DNA of 64,000 nucleotides from Mesocentrotus franciscanus (lineage: Eukaryota; Echinodermata; Echinoidea; Camarodonta; Strongylocentrotidae): contig CP137672.1 in assembly GCA_037976565.1 (NCBI GenBank), positions 22,592,134 through 22,656,133 on the forward strand, given 5' to 3'. This document shows, piece by piece, positions 23,381-36,147 of this stretch. The position numbers and the translations under genes are program-made. Each line of letters opens with the position of its first letter. Position 1 is the first letter of the stretch. The notes beneath the pieces were generated by a model that saw only the letters and a list, made by a program, of their open reading frames with translations, was not told where the DNA came from and ran no database searches.

Positions 23381-24154
23381 AGCGGAGGCATTATGTTTTC
23401 TGGTTGTCCATCCGTACGTCCCGTACGTATGTCCCGTTCTCGTGATCACGTTATCTCAAGAACCGGTTGAATTACCGCCAAACTTGGGTCATGTATGTAT
23501 CGTGCAGAGCTAATGAACTGATTAGATTTGGGGGTCACGAGGTCAAAGGTCATAGAGCCAATTATGTACCGGTATGCAAAAATAGCTCGGGATCGCGTTA
23601 TCACAAGAACCGATTGATGGATTACCGCCAAACTTTGGTCATGTATGTATCTTACAGAGCAAACAAACTGATTAGATTTTGGTATCAGAGGTCAAAGGTC
23701 AAAGGGCTTATTATGTATGCAAAAATAGCTCGTGATCACATTATCTCAAGAACCCTGAGTATATAGTGCCAAACTTGGGTCATGTACCGGTATGTATCTT
23801 GCAGAGCCAATAAACTGATTAGATTTTGGGGTCATAAGGTCAAAGGGCTCATTATGTATGCAAAAATAGCTTGTGAACGCATTGTCAATACTGGCGGATG
23901 GATTGCTATCAAACTCGGGACATGTATGCATCTTGCAGGACCACTACTGATTAGATTATAGGGTCATGAGGTCAAAGTCTAAAGGGTCATACATGTATGT
24001 ATATGAAAAATAGCTTTTAATCACGATATTCTGAGAACCTGTTAATGGATTACAATCAAACTTGAATTTTTTTAATTGCTTCTGTTTTGGTTTGTAAAAT
24101 TGCTCTATGGCGGAGGCATCATTTACGACTGCGTGCAGTCGAACATCCATCTAG
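23381..24154 (+). repeat. Tandem array, ~140-bp units, ending in GGCGGAGGCAT-type borders
   Basis: Five units, each with ATCTCAAGAACC, GGATTACCGCCAAACTTGG, GTCATGTATGTATC, GATTAGATTTTGGGGTCA and AGGTCAAAGGTCA. The landmark CATGTATGTAT recurs near 23489, 23639, 23780 and 23920. A GCGGAGGCAT motif and a CCATC motif flank the array (23381-23412 and 24110-24154). Confidence 0.85.
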
Positions 24155-24339
24155 TTTATGATTACGCTATGAAAATAAGAACTAACATTTTTGTGTATTT
24201 ATGATAAATTACAAGTACATTTTCAGTACTATGTACATCACTTATTTTACACAGAAATGGGATCATACCAAGGAGTTACCAGCAACTCCTTGATCATACC
24301 AGCATAGACTGACTGGTGTGGGTAAAGGAATTCAGTAAA

Positions 24340-24964
24340 TTATTCAGCACTTTTGTAATACCGTAATACAAATTGTAACAATGTTATTGGTGGTTGTAAA
24401 AAAATATCTGTTTGATTTCTGTATTTGTGAATGTTTTCGTTGTTAAAGTTTACTGGCATGATGAACAAATACTTGGGGGGGGGGGGAGGAGGGGGGTTAT
24501 AATACATGTGTAATATTATATGAACAATTATGGTAAACAAATGTTTTTGCATTTAATTCCTGTAAATATTGTTATCTTTTTTATCACACTGTGTATGGTA
24601 GCATTATATTGGTTTAGTAAACATATAATTTTCTTTTCTGTAAGTCTTTGTGACCACTTTTGTTGTAAAAATTTACTGGTGATGGTTGACAAGTATATCT
24701 TTAGTTTTTGTAATACCTGTAAATATATTATTCCTCTTTTACAACATTTAACAATTTTGGCAAACAAATACTTTAGTGTTTAATTCCTGTAAATATCATT
24801 ATCTCTTTTATAACACTGTGTATGGTAGCATTGTTATTGGTTTGGTAAACATAAAATTTTCTTTTCTGTAAGTCTTTGTGACCACTTTTGTTGTAAAAGT
24901 TTACTGGTGTATATCTTTAGTTTTTGTAATACCTGTAAATATATTATTCCTCTTTTACAACATT
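24340..24964 (+). repeat. Tandem duplication, ~228-bp period
   Basis: Two clear units (24522-24749 and 24750-24964) share AACACTGTGTATGGTAGCAT, TTTTCTTTTCTGTAAGTC and TTACTGGTG. A diverged third lies at 24340-24480 with a G15 run at its edge (24476-24496). Confidence 0.8.
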
Positions 24965-25216
24965 AGGCGTTAAAAAAAAGATGTTGTATTGCCCTTTGCG
25001 ACCGACCCAAAAAATCTTGAAATCTACGGTCGGCTTTTAAAAAGCTTACCGTTTTTTTAGAGAAAAAAATGTTTATTGAATAAAAATATTTGTATTAAAG
25101 CATTCAAAACTGAGAAATATCAGCCCATAGAGGGAGAAAAAAAAAAGATTTCCAACCGATCGACCCATGTTTTGGCACCTAAAGGGAAATACAACATCTT
25201 TTTTGTTTAGGCCTTA
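24963..25216. mobile_element. MITE with TAGGC...AAAAAGATGTTGTATT TIRs, copy 1
   Basis: Left end TAGGCG, A run, AGATGTTGTATTGCCCTTT; right end AAATACAACATCTTTTTT, then TTTAGGCCTTA. About 254 bp. A second copy is at 45580-45860. Confidence 0.75.
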
Positions 25217-26828
25217 CTGGTATGAGTAATGAAATAAAATGCTTATTGGTGTTGATTAGCAAATACAGTAACAAATAAATTATTAATACCCTTAACAAGT
25301 TTTGAAATTCTTTAAGTATGTATGTGGAAAATTGATTTCTCCCTATTCAAATTTTTCAAGAATGAGACTTCTTACAGCTTACATCTAAAACGTTCAACAA
25401 AGGACCTAATTCAATCAGTTCACTTTTCATTCTTGAGTCATAAACAACACAAAAAACATCAAATTTACAAGGGGTATGAATAATGTAGTTTACTGTATCA
25501 TTTTAATGTTATTTCTGTCTATATCTTTTAACACTTTTGTACTAGTATAAACTGTAACATTATTAATGGCGTTGGTAAATAAATACAATTTTGTTAAATT
25601 TTGGTAAGTTTATTAAATACTTTTAACAACCATGTATGTTTTAGCTTGTTTATTAGAAGAAAAAAATCTGCTGACACACCTTGCTTCTTATGTTAATGAT
25701 GTGCTATTCTCAATTGTCTATTATGTTTATTTTTCAAACTGGTAATTTCTTTAACATTTTTAACATGTTAAACCACCTTTATACCAGGTCGGCAAGGCTA
25801 TTGCATCTCTCTTTTATTTCTCATTCACAACTTCCTGAAAGTCATCTCAATGACAAACCAATTTAGATACAATTTTTTTTTATTTTTAGATATCATGCAC
25901 ACCTGTGTATACCATTCCATCATGTAGATTGCAGGATGAGATTGACGTGATCAGCTGTCACAGCAGGAAATACCATACATTTCAAGCAGCTTTTTCAAAA
26001 TGACATGCACACTTTAGATTTTGAGGGCAAAGTGATCAGTTCCTAATAATGAACAAGCGCCCTCTCTTGATAAGGTACTTCTCAGTTTTAATATGAGACT
26101 TTTGTTGCAAAATTTGTCTGCGAGCTGGTGAAAATGGTCAAGGATGACTGCCCAATAAGGCCTTGCTCAACCATGAAGTTTTCTATCTTTGTTTCTTCCC
26201 ACCATTCCTCTTCCTTCTCTGACTCCTTTATCTTCCATGTATTTTTTAATTTCCCTTCTATCTCTCTGTCTCACTCTCTCTCTCTCTCTTTCTCCAATTC
26301 TTGATCTGTCCCTTTTTATCTTCAAGTTTCAATAAACTATGATTTCAGCATACTAAGTTGATGCCTGATTAATATAATCATTTACAGGTAAACAAAATGT
26401 GAAAACTAGGTACTAGGTACCAAGATACTGAATCCATATGAGAGAGAAGGAGAGGGAGGGAGAAAGAGAGAAAGAGGGGGGTATTTAAAATGAGTCAGGC
26501 TGACAACAAAATCTGAAGATAGAGCTATGTCTCATACTCAATTAAATGCTTCTTCCACTTTCTACATACCTCTTTGGTTAATTGTGTTTTAAATTCTTCC
26601 TCCTCTCTGATTCTTTTCGGTTAGCATGACTATTTGGACACAGATGATATCGAAAGTAACTCCATTTGAGTTTTGTTTTAGATGGTAACACCATGTAGAA
26701 ATTCAGAACTTTGAATGCAAGTTAGAAAAAGCACTTGATAAATCAAACTACCACTCTTATTAATTATACCTTGTGTAGATATAGATGTACAATGAAGTCA
26801 CAGAACGGATAAAGTTTCAAATAATAAC

Positions 26829-27086
26829 TGATAATAATAATATTGGGTATTTATTTTGTATAGCACGCATATCCATCACAAAAGTACCCCGGCTCTGCTA
26901 GACTACCGATTGCAGTGCTTATACAGCATTTAAAGAATTCCTTCCTACCAGTACCCATTTAACACCTGCATGGAAAGTGGCAAATTTGAATTAATGTCTT
27001 GCCAAAGGACATAAGTGCTGCGGCAGGACTCGAACCACGAACCATGTGATCCAGCGCCGGAAGAGGTAACTGGACCATGACACCTT
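26829..27086 (-). mobile_element. tRNA-derived SINE, minus strand
   Basis: Reading the minus strand from 27085: AGGTGTCATGGTCCAGTTAC (A-box region), then GGTTCGAGTCC (a consensus pol III B-box) about 45 bp later, then a unique body with ATGTCCTTTGGCAAGACATT. It ends in ATTATTATTATC. The AAT-type tail and box order support a tRNA-derived SINE. Confidence 0.7.
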
Positions 27087-27698
27087 GAATGTGCATTTCA
27101 ATTTCTAGAAATGAACATGTGTTTCTGCTTTTCAGCTGAGGACATGACATACATGAACAAGACCTGTTAACTAAAAAAGCCTCGATCACAACAACAAACT
27201 GTCTATTCACTTCCTTTGTTGGGATAGCAGCGACATCGGCAGACAAATTGGATCCATTGGAGAGCAGCTATCATCCCATCTTCCCCAGGGCTATATCCCG
27301 CCCTCATCCCCCTTCCACCAAAGTGACGACAGTTAATGGGAAATAAATCATAACGCTTCCAGCAAGCAAGAGTCAGCCCTTAATTCAGCACCAAGAAACC
27401 AGCACCCGCCAGAAGAATAGGGGGAAAAATTGATCATTTTCCAATCTGCGGGTGCTGTAATTAATTTATCAGGCTCATCAGCAGCAATCTGGTATCGTAA
27501 AGCAGATTTCTGGCGGTTAAACTAGATCATGTTTTCTCGCCAATATTGAATTATCAGGTTGTGTTTCTTTAAGCCTCATGCACACACGACTCAGTAAAAT
27601 GCTTTGAATATGACATAGCTGCATACTCAAACAACACAAGCAAAGTGTTCTGCACATCCCTGTATCTTAAAAACACAGAAATATTGAGAACACGTAAA

Positions 27699-27864
27699 GG
27701 CTCGTTCAGATATGATGCTGTAAAACGCAGCATAACATGTAAATGACTGGCAACAATGCACAACAAAGGTCCTACACTGAGCTCTGTGTTGTAAGATACA
27801 GAAACGTGAAGCACCATCATAACAAAAAACTGCCATGGTTTACTGCATCATATCTGAACCAAGC
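27699..27864. mobile_element. MITE with TCAGATATGA-type TIRs, copy 2
   Basis: Left GGCTCGTTCAGATATGATGC, right GCATCATATCTGAACCAAGC, inverted. Internal GAGCTCTGTGTTGTAA is shared with copy 3. Confidence 0.7.
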
Positions 27865-29746
27865 TTATACTTTTTTTATTTTGGGCAGTTTCCCATATCT
27901 TATCTGAAGAGGGCCGAAGATGGTTCAGTTAAATGCAGAGAGCCAGTCGAGCGGTCATCTTCCCATTAAGCGATCTTTGCTCACACTCTCTACTCAATTT
28001 GCAATTACTGACAAAATCTAGTTCACCATCTGCTTGTACACATATACAATGATTAAAACTCTGTGAAAGACATGAAATGTAAAGACCACGGCAGTTTGCC
28101 CTGATCTTTTCCCCAAAATCTTGCTTTTACACACATATTACAGGACAAGGACACAGACAGTACATATACACAACAGCCTATCACGTATCACCAATAATCA
28201 TAACTATAATGTCAGTATAAAACTATAAAATCAATCTCCTGAAGCATATGGAAAAGGTATAAAGTACCGAAGTGCTCACGTCATTTTTGCTTGTCGTCCA
28301 GGTTACTGGTTCTGAACAACAGAGCCTGCACATGAAGTTCACTGCGAAATCATTCAAGCAATGGCTGAAGTAGGGCAAATTCACTGTTTGGCACTATAGT
28401 GTTATCACCACGCCATTGTTTAGCACAAAATCACTGACCTTGAAACCTCGGCCAGTATGAGGTGACATTTCAATATTCTATTGGATATGCCAACGAAGAC
28501 TAATTGTTAGCATATGCATCAGTAAGATGGGACCTGCAGCATTGATATCCAATTCACCTTTTCCACACAATTTCACAACAGTGATTTAGGAATTATTTTA
28601 GAGAGTTTACACTTTTAGTTTTTTAATTTCTTGATGAGGTATATTAATCAAATATAGCATTTTTCTTTTCAAAGCAACTGTAAAATAATGGATCTTGAGT
28701 AGGTTATAGACCGAGTTGGTTACTTTTTTTTTCTTCAGAGCTGCACCCCCCATCTCAGAGAATCTACAATTTCAACCGGAGTCTCTCGGTGCATGGTACA
28801 TTTGATTGTTCTTTTAATCAGTGAATCAGCTTTAAATGAAGAATGGAGACCAGTACCAAAACATGCCTAATTGTTATTTCATTAAATTTTCACTGTTCAT
28901 GATTTGAACTCTTTTCCACTTTCTGTTCTAATCCTATTCACCCCCATATTACAGAACATTTGGTGTTGCTAGGTTGGAATAAAACCCCTGATGATATTGT
29001 CAAGAGTAGAGTATGCCAGCAAAGGAAAGCATGCAGAAGAGATAATTCCATTACCCAACAGCCTATTAGTTGCTTCTAAATACCTCAGCTTTTGTTAAAA
29101 ATTGGTAAGAGGCAATAGTCTTAAAATGCAACAGTCTTTAATCAAATAGTAACAGTCTTTTGTGAAGAGGCACAAGCCTGGAAAGCCTCGGCAAAGAGAA
29201 AAAAAGGCCATACAAGTGGAACCCGTTGAAGCTTACAATGTAGGCCCTTACAGAATATATAAGCTCTATGGGACATGTAAGGTGTGTATCTTAAATGCTG
29301 ATTACATATTACGCACCTAATCCGACAGTTAGGACTAAGAGCAGGCACAGGACAAAAATATGGCCTCGGATAAATACTGGCAATTTAGAACAAAGTGAAA
29401 TCACTGAATATTCTAATCCTTTTCCAAGTCATGGGCGGCAATCATCCAAACATGAATTTACATATCCTTAGTACTACATATCCTCCAAATGGAAATATCA
29501 AATCATATGAACTCTAAACATTGCAAGTCCTATCCATAAAATCTAAAGAGAGTTGACCACCAAAAACCTATTACTATTTGTATTTTTGCAGATCCATGAC
29601 TGTATTCCATATCGGTATTCAAAATATCAGCTTGAAATGGTACTTTTGTAATGATAATATCGCAAGTTTAATCTGAACACTGAAACTTCACTATAGGTAA
29701 AAACTAAAGGAAACTTCTAAAACTTCTATGATATATTATGATATAT

Positions 29747-31947
29747 ACCGTAATTAACGTTGTATAAACCGCCCCCGTGTATAAACCGCACCCCTCTTTT
29801 TCGCCCTTTAAAAAAAAAAAAAAAACTTTTTTTTTTTCGTCCGCGGGAAGAATTTTTTTTAATTTTTTTAATCATTGATTTTACCGGCTTTTACGACACA
29901 AAGTAAGCCGACGAAAAGAAGAAAATGAATGAAGAAAATGATTGCCGATACCACCATGGCAGCATTTGAGGAACAACATAAGAGACAGATCGAGGGAGAG
30001 AGAGAGGTCAGGGGACAAAATGCATGCCGACGGAAAGCAAGAAATGAATGAAGAAAATAATTGCCGATACCACCAGCGTTTGAGAAAAAACAGAGACATC
30101 GCGGGAGAGAAGCGAAAACAATCGCTGATATTTAATAATTAGGCTTTTAATTTTATAACAAAAAATAAGCCGACGGAAAGAAATAAAATATGAAAACTAA
30201 AAGTAAGATTCAAAGTTATCACTGATACAAATTAGTACGGCACATCGCGCCAGGAAACAAAGACGTCTTGTGATAAACAAAAATCACAATCTAAAAGCAG
30301 TAAGGACTAACGACTAGCATGCGCCAGCCCAACAAGAATTTTATTCGGCTGTGAAATAGCCTGCTATTGATTGTATTACCGTAGCTTGATCAATCGAGCG
30401 GGACGCCGGCGGAGGTAGACGGCCATATTGTTTTTATTGTTATTGGGAGATTAACTCAACACAAAAGGTTGGTGAGTCTTAGCAATGTTTAACATGAAAC
30501 AATGAGATCTCGGACAAAACATAGGGAACCTTTTGACTGGGATAGCGTCAGTCTATGTCTAGTACACGTCTCTTTTGTCCTTCTCTCCAGTTGGTTACGG
30601 ATTAAGAGGAGATCGGACTTGTCTAGGCACGCCCGACGGCTAGGGGTGGCTACGGTGTGCGATGGGCTGCCAAATACCCGCTCTAGAAAGCGTGGCTTCT
30701 CGGCCAGAATGTGCCGTCATTCCACTGATATTTCTCATTAAATTTAGTTTACTTATTAAATAATAATAATAATAACACCGGTGGAATAAGTAAAACAACA
30801 TTAGAATAGACGGACTTCACACAATTTGCACTAGATCTAGAGTCTATGACTATGATTAGTCTATGTTACACAAAAAAATCGTAAGAATGACCTAGGCTCA
30901 CATCAATACGAATCATTGAATTAATAATAGTATTTAAAAATATACAACATAATCCCCCTTTTCGAGAAGTCTCTGAATAAAATGTTATTTATAAATCATC
31001 AAATCTATCTCTTTAAATTAAAAAACATTTTCCCCTTTATTTTTTTAAGAAAGGAGGTTGATTCATGATTATAATTTTATTCAATTATTGAAAGAGCTCT
31101 GAAGACGAGACTATGTATCATGTAACCGTACCGAAATACACTCGAAATCCCAACGCCCACCACCCGACATTTATTAAGAATCGACAAACATCTCTCTTCA
31201 GGATAGTTAAAATCATCAATCAACCAGAAATATTACAATAATAATAGTTCACAAAATAAAATATTGCATATTTGTAGGTTGATGACAAGTATTTATATAC
31301 AAAATCTCGCTAGAAAGACGAACAATTTTTCCATCGTCACGTCATTTCTTCATACCACTACACATATTATTACACATGGGGCAACGCACATTCTTATCCA
31401 CCGCACGTACGTCAACACTCCAACACAATTATGATCGACTCGGTAGTGACAGAGCACAATTATGGGCCCCAAATTTCACATTTCGCATCATAGGAATTAC
31501 ATGAAAATTATCAGATCAAGATTAAAATATAACATTCACATTAGATATATTTTTTCTGATGTTAGAACTTCCAATGGATGATTTGAAAAGCGTTGAAAAC
31601 GAGTGTCACTTTCAGGACGATGGTTTCTAACTAAACCAGGAACTTCAGGATATTTGTTGCACATCATTTTGAAGATTATATTTTCCTCTACATAAAAATA
31701 TGACGTAGTAAGGAATTTCCTGCGATAACCAATGAAAAATCTGCATTTCGGGGGACATCCCCCCATCCTCTCCTAAGCGCGCGAGCACTCTCTGTGACAC
31801 AATTTGACCGCTGCTGAACGCGGAGATTGTAACATACCTGGAATTTTCAGCATGATGCATGTCTGTATGGGTGTATAAACCGCACCCCGACTTTTGATGT
31901 TTACCGACGGTAAAAAAAGTGCGGTTAATACACCGTTAATTACGGTA
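29747..31947. mobile_element. 2.2-kb TIR element flanked by TA
   Basis: The two outer ends match over 27 bp with two mismatches (CCGTAATTAACG ... AACCGC, inverted at the right end). TA borders both ends, as in Tc1/mariner-like insertions. An inner GTGTATAAACCGCACCCC occurs near both ends in the same orientation. The interior has an A15/T11 run (29808-29838), a ~115-bp segment repeated three times (about 29886, 30012 and 30145) and a CpG-richer patch at 30330-30730. No transposase could be read. Confidence 0.65.
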
Positions 31948-32499
31948 ATGAAGGCCTTGCTCTATTTGTTATTACTTTTTGCTTACCCGGTATATTCTTT
32001 AATCCAGTCTGTTCTAACCAGGGAAAGATTAGTAACAGTACCCCCTGTTCATCAAATTATTCATTTTAGTGATCAAACCTCTTCAACAAGTTCATAGCAG
32101 GCATATAAGGTCAGCACACTTTCCACTATCAATGAAAATAACTTCCCCTCTGAACGTTAAAGTGTACGAATTCACCAAAACATTGTTTACTCTTGATAGA
32201 GGAGTTCCATATCGCTTTATATCGTTTTCAAAATATGAGCTTCAAATATTACTTCTACAAAGAGATATTGCAATTTAAATACATGCATTCTCAATGAACA
32301 GTAAAACCTGTGGTTGAGTAGACTAGTTAACGCACGCTAGCACAGAACCCAAGTCCGACTTGGATTCCTATACGTGGGGTTTAATGTTATCCTGTATTTT
32401 CTTCAAACTCCTTAACCGTTTGCCTATAAATAATGCACGGTAAAGGTGTTTGAGGTCGATTTTTATACATTCTAGTATTTTTTAGGTGACTTGTACACT

Positions 32500-32990
32500 T
32501 TAAAGGGCAATCCAGCCCTTGTAACAAGTTCATTTGCATGTAAAGAAGAAAAATAAGATCAAACAAAATGGCAAAGGTTTGAAATAAATCAGACCATTGA
32601 TAAGATTACATGTATGAATGTTTGAAATATAAGAAGACTAAGTCTATGCAGATCTCATATTGGCAGTTTGGTCAGTGCATAGTCATGCATGTACAAAAAT
32701 ATCAGTAATTTCTGTTTTTAGCCTAAGTGTCTTCTCTCTTGTAACACTACCATATTATGGATAGCATATTTGTATAGGTCCTCTAAAGAGAATAGACCCT
32801 CCTGAGTCATACATTTTTTAGAAATTTAAATTTTTAGTCATTTTGCGTGTTGGCACAAAGTTGTCCACCACTACATCACAGAGACATAAGCGATTCAACC
32901 AATTTGAAGAGCCCTTACCTATAGTGATTGCAACTTGCACAAATTCATAACTTTCTCATGTTTTGTCTGATTTCAGTCAAACTTTCACCA
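32500..32990 (+). repeat. ~465-bp dispersed repeat, copy 2
   Basis: Starts TTAAAGGGCAATCCAGCCC. The same ordered motifs as 18812-19275 follow, including TAGGTCCTCTAAAGAG and CACTACATCAC. Confidence 0.65.
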
Positions 32991-33769
32991 GCTTACTTCT
33001 CTGATTTTTCTGCTTTCCTCGAGAGTAGTTCGTTATCAAGGTTGGATTTCCCTTTCATTATAGGGTACACTGTGGCCTAGTTTACCAACTATCCAACCCA
33101 GCCGTTTTCTATTTTCCCTGTGACATCCTATTGTGTCTGGGAGGAACAGTACCTGTTGACATATTGGATTAGGCTTTGGCCTATGTAAGGGTGCTACTTT
33201 GACACCCTCCTGACAGATAAGAGGTAACGTAATTGACCCCCTTTCCCTAATTGGTAGCCTGTTCATATTAGGGGAAATTTATACAAAACTTGTAAAAAAA
33301 AGAAACGTCATAATGAATCACGATTTTAGCAAAAGGTGCGTACTGACCTTGAAAGAAGTATCATATAGAGAAAGAATGTATAAAGAAAGTTAGTTTTGAG
33401 GAGGCTATTTGACAATTTTTGAGGCCTATCATTGAAGTGAATTGAATTGACAAGGTTTACTGATAAAAATATTCAAAGTCACAGCTAAAAGCTGACAGAG
33501 CATGAATTTACAAATAAAACCGCAAACATATAAAATACATGCTAACATGCAAATAGTACAATGTAAAATAGGCAAAGGTAAAATATAACAGACATTCACT
33601 AGTGAAATTGATATGATAAAAGAAATAAAAAGAAGAAGAAAAGAAGAAAATGTGAGCACTTGCGATAAACATTCACATTAGAAGTGAACCAGGATAATTC
33701 TTTGTAGAGTTTTCATTGAAACGATGCTCAGACCTCTGTCTGCTATATATTATATGACATTTTGTTGCT

Positions 33770-33857
33770 GTTCAGACTGAAAAGATACTTAGAAGTACTT
33801 ATCAGACAGCTGTACAGTTTATGTATAGCTACACAGTAAATATTGCTAGTCTGAACA
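33770..33857. mobile_element. Short foldback element with GTTCAGACT ends
   Basis: 88 bp starting GTTCAGACT and ending AGTCTGAAC. A longer element at 53361-53793 has similar ends. Confidence 0.5.
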
Positions 33858-33867
33858 GGGGGTAGAC

Positions 33868-34021
33868 CTGGGCCCTGTTCCATGAAACTTGTTATCAATA
33901 ACAAATGCTAAATTTCTATGACAAATTTGCTCTCAGCCAATCAAATACCATGGTTTCAGTAGCTTATAACAGGTAATGTAACTTGTTATTGATAATAAGT
34001 TTTTATGAAACAGGGCCCTGG
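33868..34021. mobile_element. Foldback MITE with CTGGGCCCTGTT ends
   Basis: About 154 bp. Left CTGGGCCCTGTTCCATGAAA then CTTGTTATCAATAACAA; right TTGTTATTGATAATAAG then TATGAAACAGGGCCCTGG. The arms are about 38 bp. Confidence 0.75.
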
Positions 34022-34249
34022 TTTGAGTTTGTCACCTCAATAGAGACTGGACAAACTTACCGGTACTGTATGCTGGATACCGGTAATGATAATGTAGTAC
34101 AATCAAACCTGGAAATAATTTAAGGCCATTTTTAAAGAGAAGGTTGAGTACTGGATAAGATGGAAAAGGTTGACGTTTCTTGCTCTTTTTATGACAGTTG
34201 GGAAGAATATCACAAAAGGGGAATGTCCAACAAAAACAATTCATCTTAA

Positions 34250-34638
34250 AGGTAAAGACCAGTTTTGGAAACGCCCCTCTCTCAAAAAAATGAAATGGAA
34301 GCTCTCATTACCAATCATGTGAAAGAATATGTTTTGACTAATACGTGATGATACAAATTTTGCCGGGAAACCGCCTACTAATTGATATATTTGGTAAATT
34401 ATTATATCTATTGGGACCAAATAGATATCGTGCACGTGGTCGCGTAGTCCCATATACATCTTTCTGTGTACAGTGATTGTAACTTTACCAAGACTGGGCC
34501 AAATTTCTTATCATTTTGATGATTCCAGAACCTTGCAGTACACACCAATACTTATATGCTAGATGATCAACCTTTTCTGATCGATTCCACAACGTTTCTT
34601 TCACAATGCAATCGCATGACCAGAACTGGTCTTTATCT
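34250..34638 (+). mobile_element. TTAA-flanked MITE, family 1, copy 1
   Basis: 389 bp with TTAA at both edges (34246-34249 and 34639-34642). TIRs: AGGTAAAGACCAGTTTTGG and the inverse CCAGAACTGGTCTTTATCT. Confidence 0.9.
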
Positions 34639-34642
34639 TTAA

Positions 34643-34920
34643 ATGCCCTTATAAACAGCTAAAAGATTTGGACCAAACTTTCATTCCTTATGTGTTTGTG
34701 TAGTCCCATGTAGGCCTATACTCATTTTATGTGTGTATGTGACTTTCAGCAAGACTCAGTCAACTTCTTTTTTTTTCTTTTTTTATGTTTGGTGATTCCA
34801 AAACCTCACAGGATACATTGATTCTTATATACTATGTGTAATCGACATTTTCCAATTGCTTCCATACGGATTCTTTTTCAATGTAAATGCATGACTAGAA
34901 CTCTGAAACCTTATCTTTAC
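34643..34920 (+). mobile_element. Older diverged relative of TTAA MITE family 1
   Basis: Follows copy 1 directly and repeats its second half in weaker form: GTAGTCCCATGTA, GTGATTCCAAAACCT, CATGACTAGAACTCTG, TTATCTTTAC. This suggests a newer copy landed next to, or inside, an older one. Confidence 0.55.
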
Positions 34921-35152
34921 TTGGAGAAAAAAGACAGCCCTATGGTCACATGATATTTCTATAGACCTTCATGGTATGAAATGGTATGAAATCCTTGTGA
35001 TGTTTTATTTTCTACATAGATTCAAACACAATTTGATCCACCTGTCTCACAGAAGATATCTATATCCACTGTCTTGTCGGATAGATTCTTTGAACAATTA
35101 GGTTAGAACCACCACCCCACCTGACCCTGGCATCCGCTCACGGAGGAGAACA

Positions 35153-35443
35153 GGGGGGTGTTTCACAAATCGACTTTAAGTCGGACTTAACTATGGCAGG
35201 CCATTCATGTCACTGGTTGCTCTCACCATTGGTCTCTCAATTATGATCTTTAGATAATATTTTTTCCTTCAATAATGAACTACCGGTATCAAAAAAGGTA
35301 AATTCTGTAGATTTGTGACCACGATTTGTAAGTCCCTTGAGAGACCAATGCCAGTAAATGGTGAGAGCAAACAGCGGCATGAACGGCCTGCCATTGCTAA
35401 GTCCAACATAAAATCGATCTTAGTCTTTGTGAAACACTCCCCA
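35153..35443. mobile_element. Foldback MITE with TGTTTCACAAA ends, copy 1
   Basis: About 290 bp. The long arms include GTGTTTCACAAATCGACTTT, GGACTTA, GGCAGGCCATTCAT and GGTGAGAGCAA in inverted order. The centre is A+T-rich. A related copy lies at 53941-54240. Confidence 0.75.
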
Positions 35444-35629
35444 GGTCCACGTACGGCAAGCAGACAGGTTGGGGAGCCCCACCTACGCTAATGAGGAAAA
35501 AATAGCTGATCCAGGAACCCTTGCTATATAATGGGAGTGCCCTGTCTATATGCGGCTCAATATCTGACGACTAAAATAAAGTACATTGACATACCCCATT
35601 CACACTTCAACCATGCCAACCGATGTCTT

Positions 35630-35855
35630 GGCCAGTTGCCAGACTCTTGTTCCTGCTTCAAGTGCACTGCACTAACCGAATACTTAACCTCAACCCTGGA
35701 CCCAAAAATTATACCTAAACCCTAACCCTAACCTTAAACCTAACCTCAAACCAATTTGCAAGCCAAACCCTATCCCTATACATTTGACAAAAGAAAGCCT
35801 GGAGCAATTGGCGCCGGAGCAAATGTCGGGTCACCAACTTGTCCATTCGGTGTAA
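35630..35855. repeat. Element with CCCTAA-rich core, copy 1
   Basis: Contains AACCCTAACCCTAACC near 35720-35740 followed by CCTGGAGCAATTGGCGCCGG and AGCAAATGTC. The same end motif and CCCTAA-like tract occur at 54830-54960 and 60930-61135. It is not a telomere, only interstitial similarity. Confidence 0.5.
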
Positions 35856-35934
35856 CATTTTTTTTTTTATCTGTCAATTGTCAGATCACAATAGTGTGAA
35901 TGGGGTATTAAACAGGTGTATAGTATTTTGTCCA

Positions 35935-36147
35935 GGCTCGTTAAGATATGCTGCGGTAAACCGCTGCAAAAAAAATGCCACAGTTCTTTATGTGTAATAA
36001 GTGAATGACAACTGCACACAACAAATGTCCTATGCATATTTACTGAGCTCTGTGTTATAAAATGCAAAAAAGTGAAGCGTATTACACTTACGGCATCATT
36101 TAATCAGAAAACGGCCACAGTTTACCGCGTCATATCTGACCAAGGCA
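35935..36147. mobile_element. MITE with TCAGATATGA-type TIRs, copy 3
   Basis: Left GGCTCGTTAAGATATGCTGC, right ACCGCGTCATATCTGACCAA; about 213 bp. Confidence 0.65.

Noticed and set aside
23381..24154. Regularly spaced repeats that might suggest a CRISPR-like array
   Set aside because: Units are ~140 bp contiguous tandem repeats without constant short repeats and unique spacers, in an animal intron.
30502..30741. 79-codon open frame in the CpG-richer middle of the 2.2-kb element
   Set aside because: No transposase or zinc-finger motif could be read.
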